23,445 nucleotides of DNA from Acidobacteria bacterium UBA2999 (GTDB lineage: Bacteria > Acidobacteriota > Vicinamibacteria > Vicinamibacterales > UBA2999): positions 1 through 23,445 of the forward strand of contig DDZV01000032.1 in NCBI GenBank assembly GCA_002346475.1, in the 5' to 3' direction. Numbering within the stretch: the first letter of the stretch is position 1; each line of letters begins with the position of its first letter. The position numbers were made by a program, and so were the translations under genes. Below the pieces are notes generated by a model, which was not told where the DNA came from, made no database searches, and saw only the letters and a program-made list of their open reading frames with translations. Shown one piece after another: positions 8,328 to 16,058 of the stretch.

Positions 8328-9308
8328 ATGGGTGAAATAAAAGCCATTGTCGTAAGGGAATTTGGTGGGCCTGAAGTACTTAAATTAGAGAATATCTCCG
8401 AATCAAAACCAGGGCCAGGCCAGGTGCTTGTGGAAATACATGCAGTTGGAGTGAACCCAGTAGATACGTACATCAGAAGTGGCACCTATGCCATTAAACC
8501 AGAATTGCCTTATACGCCAGGAAGCGATCTCAGCGGCATCGTTAAAAGCGTAGGCAAAAATGTTACAGCCTTGAAACCTGGTGATCGCGTGTATTCAGAT
8601 GGGGTTGACCCTGGTTCTGGAGCCTACGCGCAGATTGCAACTTGGCAAGCTTCGCATCTGTATCCGTTACCTGACCAGGTGTCTTTCGCTCAAGGAGCAG
8701 CCCTAGGAATACCTTACGCAACTGCCTGGCGTGCTCTGTTTAATCGTGCATGTGCGAAGGCTGGCGAAACAATCCTCATTCACGGCGCGAGCGGTGGCGT
8801 CGGTGTAGCAGCTGTGCAACTTGCTAAAGCTCACAAACTCAAGATTATTGGCACTGCTGGTACCGACGAAGGTCGGAATCTAATCCTTGCACAAGGGGCA
8901 CATTTTTCACTAAATCACAACTCCCCAGATTACGCGTCTGAACTCAACACGCTAACGGATGGTAAGGGTGTTGATATTGTGCTCGAGATGCTTGCTAACG
9001 TAAACCTGGACCGTGACCTTGATTTTTTAACGACATACGGTCGTGTCGTCATAATAGGTAATCGTGGACGTACTGAAATTGACCCCCGCAAAGCAATGGT
9101 CAAAGATGCGACAATTCTTGGAATGACCTTATTTAATACAACACCAGACGAACTTGCTAGTATCCACACAGACCTTATCTCTGGACTGCAAACCGGTATT
9201 CTTCAGCCTGTCATCGCACGTGAACTTCCTCTTGCTGACGCGCGTCTAGCACACATACACCAATTAGAACCTGGTGCACACGGAAAAATAGTTTTGATTC
9301 CAATGTAA
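8328..9308 (+). CDS. NADPH:quinone oxidoreductase-type MDR protein
   Basis: A 326-residue medium-chain dehydrogenase/reductase. The N-terminal GroES-like half has the typical V-R-E-F-G-G-P-E-V-L start and G-V-N-P-V-D-T-Y-I-R-S-G (41-52). The Rossmann half has I-H-G-A-S-G-G-V-G (151-159), the A-x-x-G-G-V-G pattern of quinone oxidoreductases that bind NADPH. No structural-zinc cysteine cluster and no catalytic-zinc Cys/His pair are seen, so this is the zinc-free QOR branch. Likely reaction: NADPH-dependent reduction of a quinone or an activated enone; the exact substrate is unknown. The reading frame is open further upstream, but ATG 8328 gives the family's normal N-terminus and has a purine-rich AGAAAGAAG stretch upstream. 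It converges with the DsbA-like gene eight bases after its stop. Confidence 0.92.
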   Translation: MGEIKAIVVREFGGPEVLKLENISESKPGPGQVLVEIHAVGVNPVDTYIRSGTYAIKPELPYTPGSDLSGIVKSVGKNVTALKPGDRVYSDGVDPGSGAYAQIATWQASHLYPLPDQVSFAQGAALGIPYATAWRALFNRACAKAGETILIHGASGGVGVAAVQLAKAHKLKIIGTAGTDEGRNLILAQGAHFSLNHNSPDYASELNTLTDGKGVDIVLEMLANVNLDRDLDFLTTYGRVVIIGNRGRTEIDPRKAMVKDATILGMTLFNTTPDELASIHTDLISGLQTGILQPVIARELPLADARLAHIHQLEPGAHGKIVLIPM

Positions 9309-9316
9309 ACGGGAGG

Positions 9317-10345
9317 TTATTGGGACTCGAGAAGTATCAGTTCTTCCTCGATGATTTCTGAGAAAATCTCGTACGGTTGGGCACCTACTACACGACGACC
9401 ATTGATGAATACGGTTGGCGTTGAACTAACTCCGACATCACGCCCTTCAACAATACTTTTTTGAATTTTATCCTCGTATTTACCTGAACTAACACAAGTT
9501 GTAAATTGCAACTCATCAAGCAGAAGTGCATTAGCATGTTGAAAAACCCCGTCGTGTTTGATTGATTCCTGATCGGCAAACAAGCGGTCATGATATTCCC
9601 AGTACTTACCTTGTTCGCCAGCACAATGTGCCGCTGCCGCAGCTTCCTTAGCTTTGTGATGGATTTGCAAAAGCGGAAAGTCTTTCCAGATTAAACGCAC
9701 AGAATTACTATAATCCTTTAATAACATTGCAAGAGTGGGAGTAACGCGCGCACAAAATGGACACTGAAAATCAGAAAACTCAATTATCGTAACTGCAGCT
9801 GATACATTTCCGCGTATTGGATCTTGTGGATCAATATTTATCTGAGAACGCGGTGGTTCAAGCGATACTTGCACTGAACTGTTCTTACGTAGATCAGCCA
9901 CCAACCTGTCATAAGCAACAAGACGAGTCTGTTGATCAAGAAACTTACGAATCGCACTTTCCATCTCATTCAATGACTGCCCCTGAAATTCCTCTTTGTT
10001 TTGTTCGTAAAACTCAAGGACATCTTTTTCTATGACCGGATCGATACGTTTTTCTAATTCCTCTGCAAGGAAGTCGTCTGTGCTGACGCCCTTGTTATGT
10101 GCTGCGTCGGCAATCAGTGCTCTGGCAATTAAATTGTCGAGCGCCTTTCGTCTCCCAGTATAAAGTGACTGCCACGTACGACTATGATCGCTAGGATCGC
10201 TTTTTTTCCAAGCGGCATCAACATCCTCAAGTGTAATAACATACTCACCGACACGCCCGACCTCTTGGCCTGGCAGTTCCTGACACCAAACTGTGGCTAC
10301 GGAAAAAAGAAAGCCCGCACAAATACTACTCAGAATTCTTTTCAT
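9317..10345 (-). CDS. Periplasmic thiol-disulfide oxidoreductase: SurA-like domain fused to DsbA-like thioredoxin domain
   Basis: A 342-residue exported protein with a signal peptide (about 1-25). Residues about 30-150 form an all-helical region (V-G-E-Y-V-I-T-L-E-D-V-D-A-A-W, a basic/acidic helix around 100-120) resembling the SurA/trigger-factor-like chaperone N-domain. Residues about 180-335 are a DsbA/Thioredoxin_4 domain with F-S-D-F-Q-C-P-F-C (active site Cys195-Pro-Phe-Cys198) and cis-Pro310 in S-S-T-P-T-V-F-I-N-G. Two further cysteines, Cys241 and Cys284, could form a structural disulfide as in other DsbA relatives. Role: disulfide formation or isomerisation combined with client-protein holding in the periplasm. 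It starts 7 bases after the stop of the upstream small ABM gene, so it is probably in one unit with it and perhaps with the TonB-dependent receptor. Confidence 0.9.
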   Translation of the reverse strand: MKRILSSICAGFLFSVATVWCQELPGQEVGRVGEYVITLEDVDAAWKKSDPSDHSRTWQSLYTGRRKALDNLIARALIADAAHNKGVSTDDFLAEELEKRIDPVIEKDVLEFYEQNKEEFQGQSLNEMESAIRKFLDQQTRLVAYDRLVADLRKNSSVQVSLEPPRSQINIDPQDPIRGNVSAAVTIIEFSDFQCPFCARVTPTLAMLLKDYSNSVRLIWKDFPLLQIHHKAKEAAAAAHCAGEQGKYWEYHDRLFADQESIKHDGVFQHANALLLDELQFTTCVSSGKYEDKIQKSIVEGRDVGVSSTPTVFINGRRVVGAQPYEIFSEIIEEELILLESQ

Positions 10346-10352
10346 TGAAATC

Positions 10353-10646
10353 TCACACCTGAGTGTAACGCTGTACCTCTGGGGTCTCTTGAATTAAATC
10401 AGTCATTTTCTTTAGTGGTTCTGTGACGTGACGTGCGCCAAGATGCTTGTCAAGGGTCTCGTCAGATTCCCAACGCTCAACAAAACAAAAGCTCCTGGGG
10501 TCTTTTGAATTAAGGAGCAGATCATATTGGTAACAACCTGGTTCTTGAAGCGTGGGTGCAACTAGCGTTTGAAGTAATTCTCGTAGTTCGTCTTCTTTGC
10601 CTTCTTTCGCCATAAATTGTGCAACTACATATACATTTGTTGACAA
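10353..10646 (-). CDS. Antibiotic biosynthesis monooxygenase (ABM)-fold small protein
   Basis: A 97-residue ferredoxin-like ABM-fold protein: V-Y-V-V-A-Q-F-x-A-K-E-G-K-E-D-E-L-R-E-L-L, then E-P-G-C-Y-Q-Y-D, then F-C-F-V-E-R-W-E-S-D-E-T-L-D-K-H and a C-terminal H-V-T-E-P-L. This is the standard layout of the YgiN/ABM family, small dimeric enzymes (quinol monooxygenases, haem-degrading or cofactor-free oxygenases) and many members of unknown role. The start is decided by the ribosome-binding site: TTG at 10646 has GGAGG seven bases upstream. The longer open frame to 10766 would overlap the receptor gene and add 40 residues foreign to the family. Substrate unknown. It lies between the TonB-dependent receptor and the SurA/DsbA gene on the same strand. 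Confidence 0.88.
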   Translation of the reverse strand: MSTNVYVVAQFMAKEGKEDELRELLQTLVAPTLQEPGCYQYDLLLNSKDPRSFCFVERWESDETLDKHLGARHVTEPLKKMTDLIQETPEVQRYTQV

Positions 10647-10653
10647 GATAAAA

Positions 10654-10658
10654 CCTCC
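10654..10658 (-). promoter_or_regulatory. Shine-Dalgarno GGAGG that fixes a TTG start
   Basis: On the minus strand GGAGG is followed by seven bases (TTTTATC) and then TTG, giving M-S-T-N-V-Y-V. This spacing is ideal and identifies TTG 10646 as the start of the ABM-fold gene instead of the longer open frame. Confidence 0.75.
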
Positions 10659-10713
10659 AGATCTAAACAATGATCGATCGCGAGAGACTACTGTACCAAA
10701 ACAATATTGAAGT

Positions 10714-12927
10714 CTACTGTGGAAAAAATATGCGAAGGCCAACACGAAAAGTTCTTGGCCAACCAATCATTCTGATTCTTGTTCGACCAACGTCGTAATC
10801 CTTGTTAAACAAATTCTCTACACCAGTAAACAAGTGTACGCCTCGACTAAGAGCCTGGCTTCCAGACACATCAACAACCGAAAAGCTGTTGAGTTTGAAA
10901 GCATTCAGATCGTCATCGTATTGGTCACTAATGAAACGTATTTGTACAGACCCTGTAAACGATCGTGGATCAACGTACGTAATTGCCGTGCCCAGTTGAT
11001 AAATCGGCACCTGCGGAACTCTATTCCCTGTTAATACAGACTGTGTAGCTTTGTGAAGAAAATTTGAACGGGTTAGCACCATGAGTGCCCCCACCGTCCA
11101 ACGGGGATGTGGACGTATGTCAGCTTCAATCTCTAGACCTCGAGCCCTAACAATATCCGCATTCTGTCGTTGACGCGTAATTAAAGAAGGTGTCGATGTA
11201 AGCGTCACATTCGCAATTGCACCATAAAGTTTATTCCAAAATCCGGTCACTCTAGCTGAAGCCCTCGCAGCCTCAAAGAGTACGCTGGCTTCAAAACCAT
11301 CCAGATGTTCCGGATCAAGATTTGAATTTGGATTCGTAACGACATTACCAACTCGAAATCCACGATGAAGCTCATTTAACGTTGGGGTTCGGTGAGATCG
11401 GTACACAGACCCCTGCAGTCCAATCAAATCAGTGAGACGCACAGCCGCTGAAACACGAGGACTGAAAAAAACAGAGGTGTGTGTAGATAGGGTTGAATCA
11501 CGTGGATTAGATTTCCAAAAATCTGCCCGCGTACCAAACATAAGGGTAACGTCCTTAGATGGACTAAACCCTAAACGAACAAAACCAGAACCACTAGTCT
11601 CCGTTCCACCGCTGAAAAAAGGCCCGATGGGAACACCACTCCATGTGTAAGAAGTCCGCTTAATTGTCGACTGAGTGTAAGTTGCTTCAATGCCAGTTAA
11701 TAACACATAGGAATCCCAACCACGTGTCCACTGCGTTGAAATGTTTGAGAAAGTACTGGGAATAGTTTGTTTCCGTACAAGTCGCTCGGACATCCGATTA
11801 CTTGAAACAGCTGTAAACGTTTGATAATAGGACTGTTGTCCTCTACTGAGACGTACTTGTAAAGCTCCACCACCTACTGAACCTGCAACCTCACCAGATA
11901 ACTGCTTCCACTCTGTGTCATTAACTTGTAGTGGCGTACCATTACCTCGTACTTCGTTATAAAGACTGAAACGCGCACTAGCTCTCCAAAGACCAGCGTT
12001 ATAACCACCTGCTATAAAACCAGTGCCGTGCTTGCTGCTGGCTTTTCGGTCAATTGGACCACGGACCTCTGGAGCAATAGTAAATACTCTCCCGTTACGA
12101 CCCCACTCAACCGCGCCGGTACTATGCCACCCGTGATGCTGAATTCCAGCATATGTTGATATCCTCGAAGATTCGTGTGAACCTCCATCGATAGTTGCTC
12201 GAACTCTTGTACGGCTCGGCTGAAACGTTAACACCTGGATTACTCCTCCGAGCGCATCAGCTCCGTAGAGATCTCCTGCTGCCCCCCGCACAACTTCGAC
12301 CCGTTCAACCGAAGCTAGTGGCACACGATTCCAATACACCCAACTACCAAAGACATCATTCAATGGAAGTCCGTCAACAAGCACACGCGTTCGACTGGCG
12401 CCTGATCCAGAAACCCCTCGAAGTGTTACGCCTTGTGTTGTTGGATTTGCAACCCTTGACGACGATCGACGAAACAGACTGAATCCAGGCGTATGGCGAA
12501 GCCGATCATCAAGTGCACCTGCAGCAGAATTAAGAAGCTCTGCAGAGGTTAACACTACGGTACTAGCCGCAGTTGCTAGGCGCTGCTCCCCGCGTGAAGC
12601 TGTTACAGTGACTGTGTCTGTAAAAGGAGCAGGCTGGAGCACAATGCGTAAGAGTGGTGTCCCAATCGAAACGTGACGAACCACTTCAGCAAAACCTTCC
12701 GCAACAACACGGACCTCTAACTCTATATCCTGAATTTTTGAAAAACTAAATCTTCCTCTACTGTTTGTGATTAAAGTGGATACAGTATCGCCAGATGAAA
12801 TAGTAACGACAGCTTCTGGCACCGGAGCTCCAGATGAATCCACGACACTCCCCATCAGGAGCAACTCTGCATACACTGGCACTGCCATTCCAGCAACTAC
12901 TATAAATATTGCAAAGTCGCGTCGCAA
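10714..12927 (-). CDS. TonB-dependent outer-membrane receptor with N-terminal carboxypeptidase-regulatory-like domain
   Basis: A 737-residue outer-membrane receptor. It has a signal peptide (1-20, ending V-Y-A) and a carboxypeptidase-regulatory-like beta-sandwich at about 25-98 (G-S-V-V-D-S-S-G-A-P-V-P-E-A-V-V-T). The plug is at about 105-235, with T-V-T-A-S-R-G-E as TonB-box-like start, T-L-R-G-V-S-G-S-G and V-E-V-V-R-G-A-A-G-D-L-Y-G. The rest is a 22-strand-type beta-barrel with the family's T-L-N-E-L-H-R-G-F and N-L-D-P-E-H motifs. It should import a siderophore, vitamin or glycan using TonB energy; the ligand is not evident. The TTG start at 12927 is supported by a GGGGGAG sequence upstream and by the signal peptide, which the next ATG would destroy. 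The last residue is Gln rather than the usual aromatic, though two Phe lie just before it. No TonB/ExbBD genes are nearby. Confidence 0.93.
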   Translation of the reverse strand: MRRDFAIFIVVAGMAVPVYAELLLMGSVVDSSGAPVPEAVVTISSGDTVSTLITNSRGRFSFSKIQDIELEVRVVAEGFAEVVRHVSIGTPLLRIVLQPAPFTDTVTVTASRGEQRLATAASTVVLTSAELLNSAAGALDDRLRHTPGFSLFRRSSSRVANPTTQGVTLRGVSGSGASRTRVLVDGLPLNDVFGSWVYWNRVPLASVERVEVVRGAAGDLYGADALGGVIQVLTFQPSRTRVRATIDGGSHESSRISTYAGIQHHGWHSTGAVEWGRNGRVFTIAPEVRGPIDRKASSKHGTGFIAGGYNAGLWRASARFSLYNEVRGNGTPLQVNDTEWKQLSGEVAGSVGGGALQVRLSRGQQSYYQTFTAVSSNRMSERLVRKQTIPSTFSNISTQWTRGWDSYVLLTGIEATYTQSTIKRTSYTWSGVPIGPFFSGGTETSGSGFVRLGFSPSKDVTLMFGTRADFWKSNPRDSTLSTHTSVFFSPRVSAAVRLTDLIGLQGSVYRSHRTPTLNELHRGFRVGNVVTNPNSNLDPEHLDGFEASVLFEAARASARVTGFWNKLYGAIANVTLTSTPSLITRQRQNADIVRARGLEIEADIRPHPRWTVGALMVLTRSNFLHKATQSVLTGNRVPQVPIYQLGTAITYVDPRSFTGSVQIRFISDQYDDDLNAFKLNSFSVVDVSGSQALSRGVHLFTGVENLFNKDYDVGRTRIRMIGWPRTFRVGLRIFFPQ

Positions 12928-13060
12928 AAAAGTTCTCTCCCCCTTTAATATTTCAGAAAATCAAATAATTCCTGTTTGTCAAAAATAACTCAAGGATGAA
13001 TCTCAATTTTTTTTGAAAGTTCTTTTTGAATACAAGGATATAGCTTGTTAAGCTGACCAG

Positions 13061-13960
13061 ATGCGTTCTTTATTGATAGCCATCTTAGTTGCTGGAACAG
13101 GATTGTCTCTGACGTCACAAGATGCGGTTTTTCGCTCAAACACCCAAACTGTACCTGTCTTTGCAACAGTTATAGATGCAGACAGACGACTTGTGCCGTC
13201 TCTTGATAAAAATGCGTTCACAATTTTAGATAATGGTAAACCTCAAGAAATAACTTTCTTCCTTAATGAAATTCAGCCATTTACCGCAGTCATTATGCTC
13301 GATACGAGCCTTAGCATGACAGCAAACATTGGTCGTCTCAGAGCTGCAGCCGAACAATTTCTTATCCGGATGCTTCCTGAAGACAAAGGTCAAGTTGGTG
13401 CTTTTAACGACAAAATTCAGTTCAGTGGAGAATTTACATCAGATCGAGATGAGCTAATTGGTGCGCTGGAAGAATTGCAATTTGGGAATCCGACAAAACT
13501 CTACGACGCCATTGCAGAAAGTATGGACCGCCTTAAGAATGTAGATAGCCGGAAGGTTGTGCTCGTATTCACTGATGGAGATGATACGGCAAGTAAAACT
13601 AGTATGAACAATATTCTGAATCGCGCCAAACTCGAAGAGGTGATGGTTTACGCGATTGGACTCGAAGTAGAGTACTTCAACGGTGTGCAACAGGTTCGTT
13701 CACGCCCGGATAGAAACCTTCAAAAACTCTCTCAAGAAACTGGCGGTGGCTATTTCGAACTACAGAAAACAGATGACCTCGGCCCGACATTCCGACGCGT
13801 AGTACAGGAATTGCACAGCCAGTACACGCTTGGTTTTACAGCATCGGTCTTAGATAATAAAGAGCATGAAATAGAAGTGCTCATAAATAAAGCTGGGCTG
13901 ACTGCTCGAGCACGAAAGTCTTATATTGCATCTTTAAAAACCCTGACTAGCACGCCATAA
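13061..13960 (+). CDS. Exported VWA-domain protein (acidobacterial VWFA-related type)
   Basis: A 299-residue protein with a signal peptide or N-terminal hydrophobic segment (3-18). A short beta-domain (V-F-A-T-V-I-D-A-D-R-R-L-V...F-T-I-L-D-N-G-K-P-Q-E-I) precedes the von Willebrand factor A domain at about 75-255. The MIDAS metal site is intact: Asp81-x-Ser83-x-Ser85 in L-D-T-S-L-S, Thr145, and Asp172 in F-T-D-G-D-D. The order of domains matches the VWFA-related family first defined in Acidobacteria, whose function is unknown; VWA domains normally mediate metal-dependent protein contacts. The C-terminal part ends with Y-T-L-G-F and R-K-S-Y. The start has no clear Shine-Dalgarno sequence. The gene is divergent from the TonB-dependent receptor across 133 AT-rich bases, where I find no convincing promoter pair. 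Confidence 0.9.
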   Translation: MRSLLIAILVAGTGLSLTSQDAVFRSNTQTVPVFATVIDADRRLVPSLDKNAFTILDNGKPQEITFFLNEIQPFTAVIMLDTSLSMTANIGRLRAAAEQFLIRMLPEDKGQVGAFNDKIQFSGEFTSDRDELIGALEELQFGNPTKLYDAIAESMDRLKNVDSRKVVLVFTDGDDTASKTSMNNILNRAKLEEVMVYAIGLEVEYFNGVQQVRSRPDRNLQKLSQETGGGYFELQKTDDLGPTFRRVVQELHSQYTLGFTASVLDNKEHEIEVLINKAGLTARARKSYIASLKTLTSTP

Positions 13961-13985
13961 CTGAGATTTTCTGAATGATTTTGCA

Positions 13986-14321
13986 ATGTCACAATTAACC
14001 GAACAGGAATTCCGTATTAAGTCAGATGACGCCCTTAGACAAGCACAACAAGCGCTGCTTCCCTTAGCTGACTTAAATGATTTTGAAGTTGAACTGCAAA
14101 ACGGTGTACTGCAAATCCTCTTTGAAGAGCCTGCCGAAACGAAGTTTGTTGTAAGTCCAAATGCGCCAGTGCGCCAGATCTGGGTATCTGCACAAGCTCG
14201 TAGCTACAAATTACCATGGTCATCAGAAGCAAAAACTTTTGTTTTAGATGGAGAACCTCTCCAGACGCTCTTAGATCGACTGGCCAAATTACAGTGCTCA
14301 CAAGCAGAACCCAACGTCTAA
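13986..14321 (+). CDS. cyaY: Frataxin-like iron-binding protein CyaY
   Basis: A 111-residue protein of frataxin length (E. coli CyaY is 106). The pattern is helix 1 with E-F-R-I-K-S-D-D-A-L, then the first strands F-E-V-E-L-Q-N-G-V-L-Q-I-L-F-E, then the diagnostic segment A-P-V-R-Q-I-W-V-S-A-Q-A-R-S-Y-K-L. This aligns with the bacterial CyaY segment around P-L-H-Q-V-W-L-A-T-K and G-G-Y-H-F, including the conserved Gln-x-Trp. The C-terminal helix is P-L-Q-T-L-L-D-R-L. Known role of the family: cytoplasmic iron binding and modulation of cysteine desulfurase in Fe-S cluster assembly. The acidic ridge of helix 1 is only partly kept (E7, E8-equivalent, D14, D15). No isc/suf genes are nearby; neighbours are the VWA gene (25 bases upstream) and tRNA-Glu downstream. 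No good ribosome-binding site is visible. Confidence 0.8.
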   Translation: MSQLTEQEFRIKSDDALRQAQQALLPLADLNDFEVELQNGVLQILFEEPAETKFVVSPNAPVRQIWVSAQARSYKLPWSSEAKTFVLDGEPLQTLLDRLAKLQCSQAEPNV

Positions 14322-14398
14322 ACTTCGTGAGTCTAATCTTTACTGACCAAGAGGGTTCGGTTACCATCGATTGTCACTCTGGTAAGTTTAAGATGGCA

Positions 14399-14404
14399 TA
14401 TAAA
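14399..14404 (+). promoter_or_regulatory. Possible -10 box of the tRNA-Glu gene
   Basis: TATAAA lies 10 bases before the first base of the mature tRNA, a sensible distance for a short 5' leader. A TTGTCA hexamer at 14371-14376 resembles a -35 box, but the 22-base spacing is longer than the usual 16-18, so the promoter call is weak. Confidence 0.35.
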
Positions 14405-14414
14405 ACGTCTGAGC

Positions 14415-14489
14415 GCCGGTATCGTCTAGGGGTCAGGACACGTGGTTCTCAGCCACGGGACCGGGGTTCGAATCCCCGTACCGGTACCA
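14415..14489 (+). tRNA. tRNA-Glu (anticodon CTC)
   Basis: A complete cloverleaf. Acceptor arm GCCGGTA / TACCGGT (the first pair is G-T), discriminator A and an encoded CCA at 14487-14489. The D-arm region TCGTCTAGGGGTCAGGACA is typical of tRNA-Glu. The anticodon stem is CGTGG/CCACG with loop TTCTCAG, giving anticodon CTC at 14448-14450 (reads GAG). The T-arm is CGGGG-TTCGAAT-CCCCG. It stands alone between the frataxin gene and the M23 peptidase gene. No integrase or direct repeat of its 3' end was seen, so there is no sign that it is used as an attachment site here. Confidence 0.96.
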
Positions 14490-14523
14490 ACCTGGTGTAA
14501 GTAACCCAATTGAACACTGACAA

Positions 14524-15948
14524 TTGACGTATAAATATCAAAAACCACATTCCGCTAAACAGACGATTTTAAGATGGTTTGCAATTGCTATTCTGTTGGT
14601 CCTCACTGGTGCTGCTGGAACATGGATTTGGTCTGGGCAGCTGGAAGGACCAGCCATACAGGTTAAACAACCTGAACAATTTATCGGTCAACAAACACAA
14701 CTAGAAGTAATACTTGATACACCAGCTGGAAACTTCTCTCGCATTAATATTGTTCTTGAGCAGGACGGGAAAACACTCCCAGTGTTTACTCTTGAAGATC
14801 TCACAGACGCAGAAATTTCACAAAGTACACCTAATCAAATCTCTATAATCCGTCAGATTGGCAGTCGCGTAATTCCAGATCTTTTGTCTGGGCAAGCACG
14901 TCTCATTGTGCAAGCTTCAAGACCGACTTTATACGGACTACGCGAAGCTGAGTCGACGTTGACACGTGAACTTACTGTCCGCCTGGAACCGCCAAACCTC
15001 TGGGGACTCTCAAAGCTTCACTATATAAATCACGGAGGATCAGAACTTGCAATTTATCGTGTAACTCCAAATGACACTGAGTCAGGAGTGCAAGTTGGTA
15101 ATAGGCGGTTTCCCAGTTTTCCAGCATCTAGTGTCGGAATTACAGACGACCCAACTGCACGAATTGCCTTGTTTACTCTTTCATTTGATTTTGATCTAAA
15201 CACACCAATCAACTTGTACGCTCGTGACCCAGCAGGCAATGAAGTGCTCACACCCCTGGGCCATCGTGCTTTTCCAAAATCCTTTGCAAATAGTCAAATA
15301 ACAATCAACGAGCGCTTTCTTCAACGAGTTATCCCAGCTATTGTTTCCAGGACACCAGACCTGCAAGTTCCAGCAGACAATTTACTGGCAGCGTACCTCA
15401 GCATCAATAGAGACCTAAGGAAAAGTAATAACAATACAATCGCAGCACTGGCAAAAAAGAGCGCTCAGAAAATGCTCTGGACTGGACCGTTCCAACAACT
15501 CGGAAACTCACAAGTTGAGTCACGCTTTGCTGACCATCGAACTTATATATATAACGGACAGGAAGTTGATCAACAAGTACACTTGGGGTTTGATCTTGCA
15601 GTCACCGCCAATGTGCCTGTTCTTGCTGCACAACATGGAACAGTCCTGTTTTCTGGATATCTCGGTATTTACGGAAATTGTGTCATTCTTGACCATGGGC
15701 TAGGCGTACAGTCCCTCTATGGACACCTTTCGACACTAGAGGTGTCACCAGGCTTATTGGTTAAAAAAGGCCAGAAACTCGGCCGAAGTGGCATGACAGG
15801 CCTCGCTGGAGGAGACCATCTTCACTTTACGATGCTCGTGGACGGTATCCCGGTCAATCCCTTGGAATGGTGGGATCAAAAGTGGATGAATGATCGCATT
15901 TTTCTTAAAATCAGAAATGCTGGTGGTCTGCCACCAATAGAACATTGA
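14524..15948 (+). CDS. Membrane-anchored M23 (LytM-type) metallopeptidase
   Basis: A 474-residue envelope protein. It has a short basic cytoplasmic N-terminus, one membrane helix at about 17-36 with no clear cleavage site, and a long periplasmic region of beta-rich sequence at about 45-330. The M23/LytM domain lies at about 335-455. Zinc site: His353 and Asp357 in H-L-G-F-D, His434 in D-H-L-H-F; His401 in Y-G-H-L-S and His432 complete the usual catalytic set. All residues of an active glycyl-glycine-type endopeptidase are present, so it is likely to cut peptidoglycan cross-links rather than be a degenerate EnvC/NlpD-type activator. The TTG start has no clear Shine-Dalgarno sequence and is chosen because it gives a normal positively charged stretch before the helix. 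It begins 34 bases after the tRNA. Confidence 0.88.
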   Translation: MTYKYQKPHSAKQTILRWFAIAILLVLTGAAGTWIWSGQLEGPAIQVKQPEQFIGQQTQLEVILDTPAGNFSRINIVLEQDGKTLPVFTLEDLTDAEISQSTPNQISIIRQIGSRVIPDLLSGQARLIVQASRPTLYGLREAESTLTRELTVRLEPPNLWGLSKLHYINHGGSELAIYRVTPNDTESGVQVGNRRFPSFPASSVGITDDPTARIALFTLSFDFDLNTPINLYARDPAGNEVLTPLGHRAFPKSFANSQITINERFLQRVIPAIVSRTPDLQVPADNLLAAYLSINRDLRKSNNNTIAALAKKSAQKMLWTGPFQQLGNSQVESRFADHRTYIYNGQEVDQQVHLGFDLAVTANVPVLAAQHGTVLFSGYLGIYGNCVILDHGLGVQSLYGHLSTLEVSPGLLVKKGQKLGRSGMTGLAGGDHLHFTMLVDGIPVNPLEWWDQKWMNDRIFLKIRNAGGLPPIEH

Positions 15949-16046
15949 GATATAACCAGGTGTATAAAGGTTATGGTATTTGTGATTAAATTACTTGTTT
16001 GAGCGTATCTACTTACATCGTCAGTCATAAGCTCGTTAGCCGTATC

Positions 16047-16052
16047 AGGAGA
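16047..16052 (+). promoter_or_regulatory. Shine-Dalgarno AGGAGA that fixes the lipoprotein start
   Basis: AGGAGA is followed by six bases and then ATG 16059. The frame is open further upstream to 15999, but only this ATG gives a strong ribosome-binding site and a normal lipoprotein signal peptide. Confidence 0.75.
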
Positions 16053-16058
16053 AATGGA

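Noticed and set aside
10647..10766. 40-residue N-terminal extension of the ABM-fold protein
   Set aside because: Overlaps the receptor gene and bypasses the GGAGG site that clearly serves TTG 10646.
13013..13054. Candidate promoter before the VWA gene (TTGAAA or TTGAAT with TATAGC/TAAGCT)
   Set aside because: Spacings or -10 matches are poor, and the better-spaced pair would start transcription at the start codon; not convincing.
14035..14367. 110-residue minus-strand frame opposite cyaY
   Set aside because: The plus-strand frame matches frataxin; the opposite frame has no family features.
14415..14489. tRNA-Glu as an integration site
   Set aside because: No integrase, phage gene or duplicated tRNA 3' end is visible on either side.
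14216..14500. 94-residue plus-strand frame running from cyaY through the tRNA
   Set aside because: It reads through the complete tRNA-Glu and overlaps cyaY in another frame.
15921..15936. 6-bp hairpin TGGTGG/CCACCA near the end of the M23 gene
   Set aside because: Still within the coding sequence and not followed by a T-run, so not supported as an intrinsic terminator.
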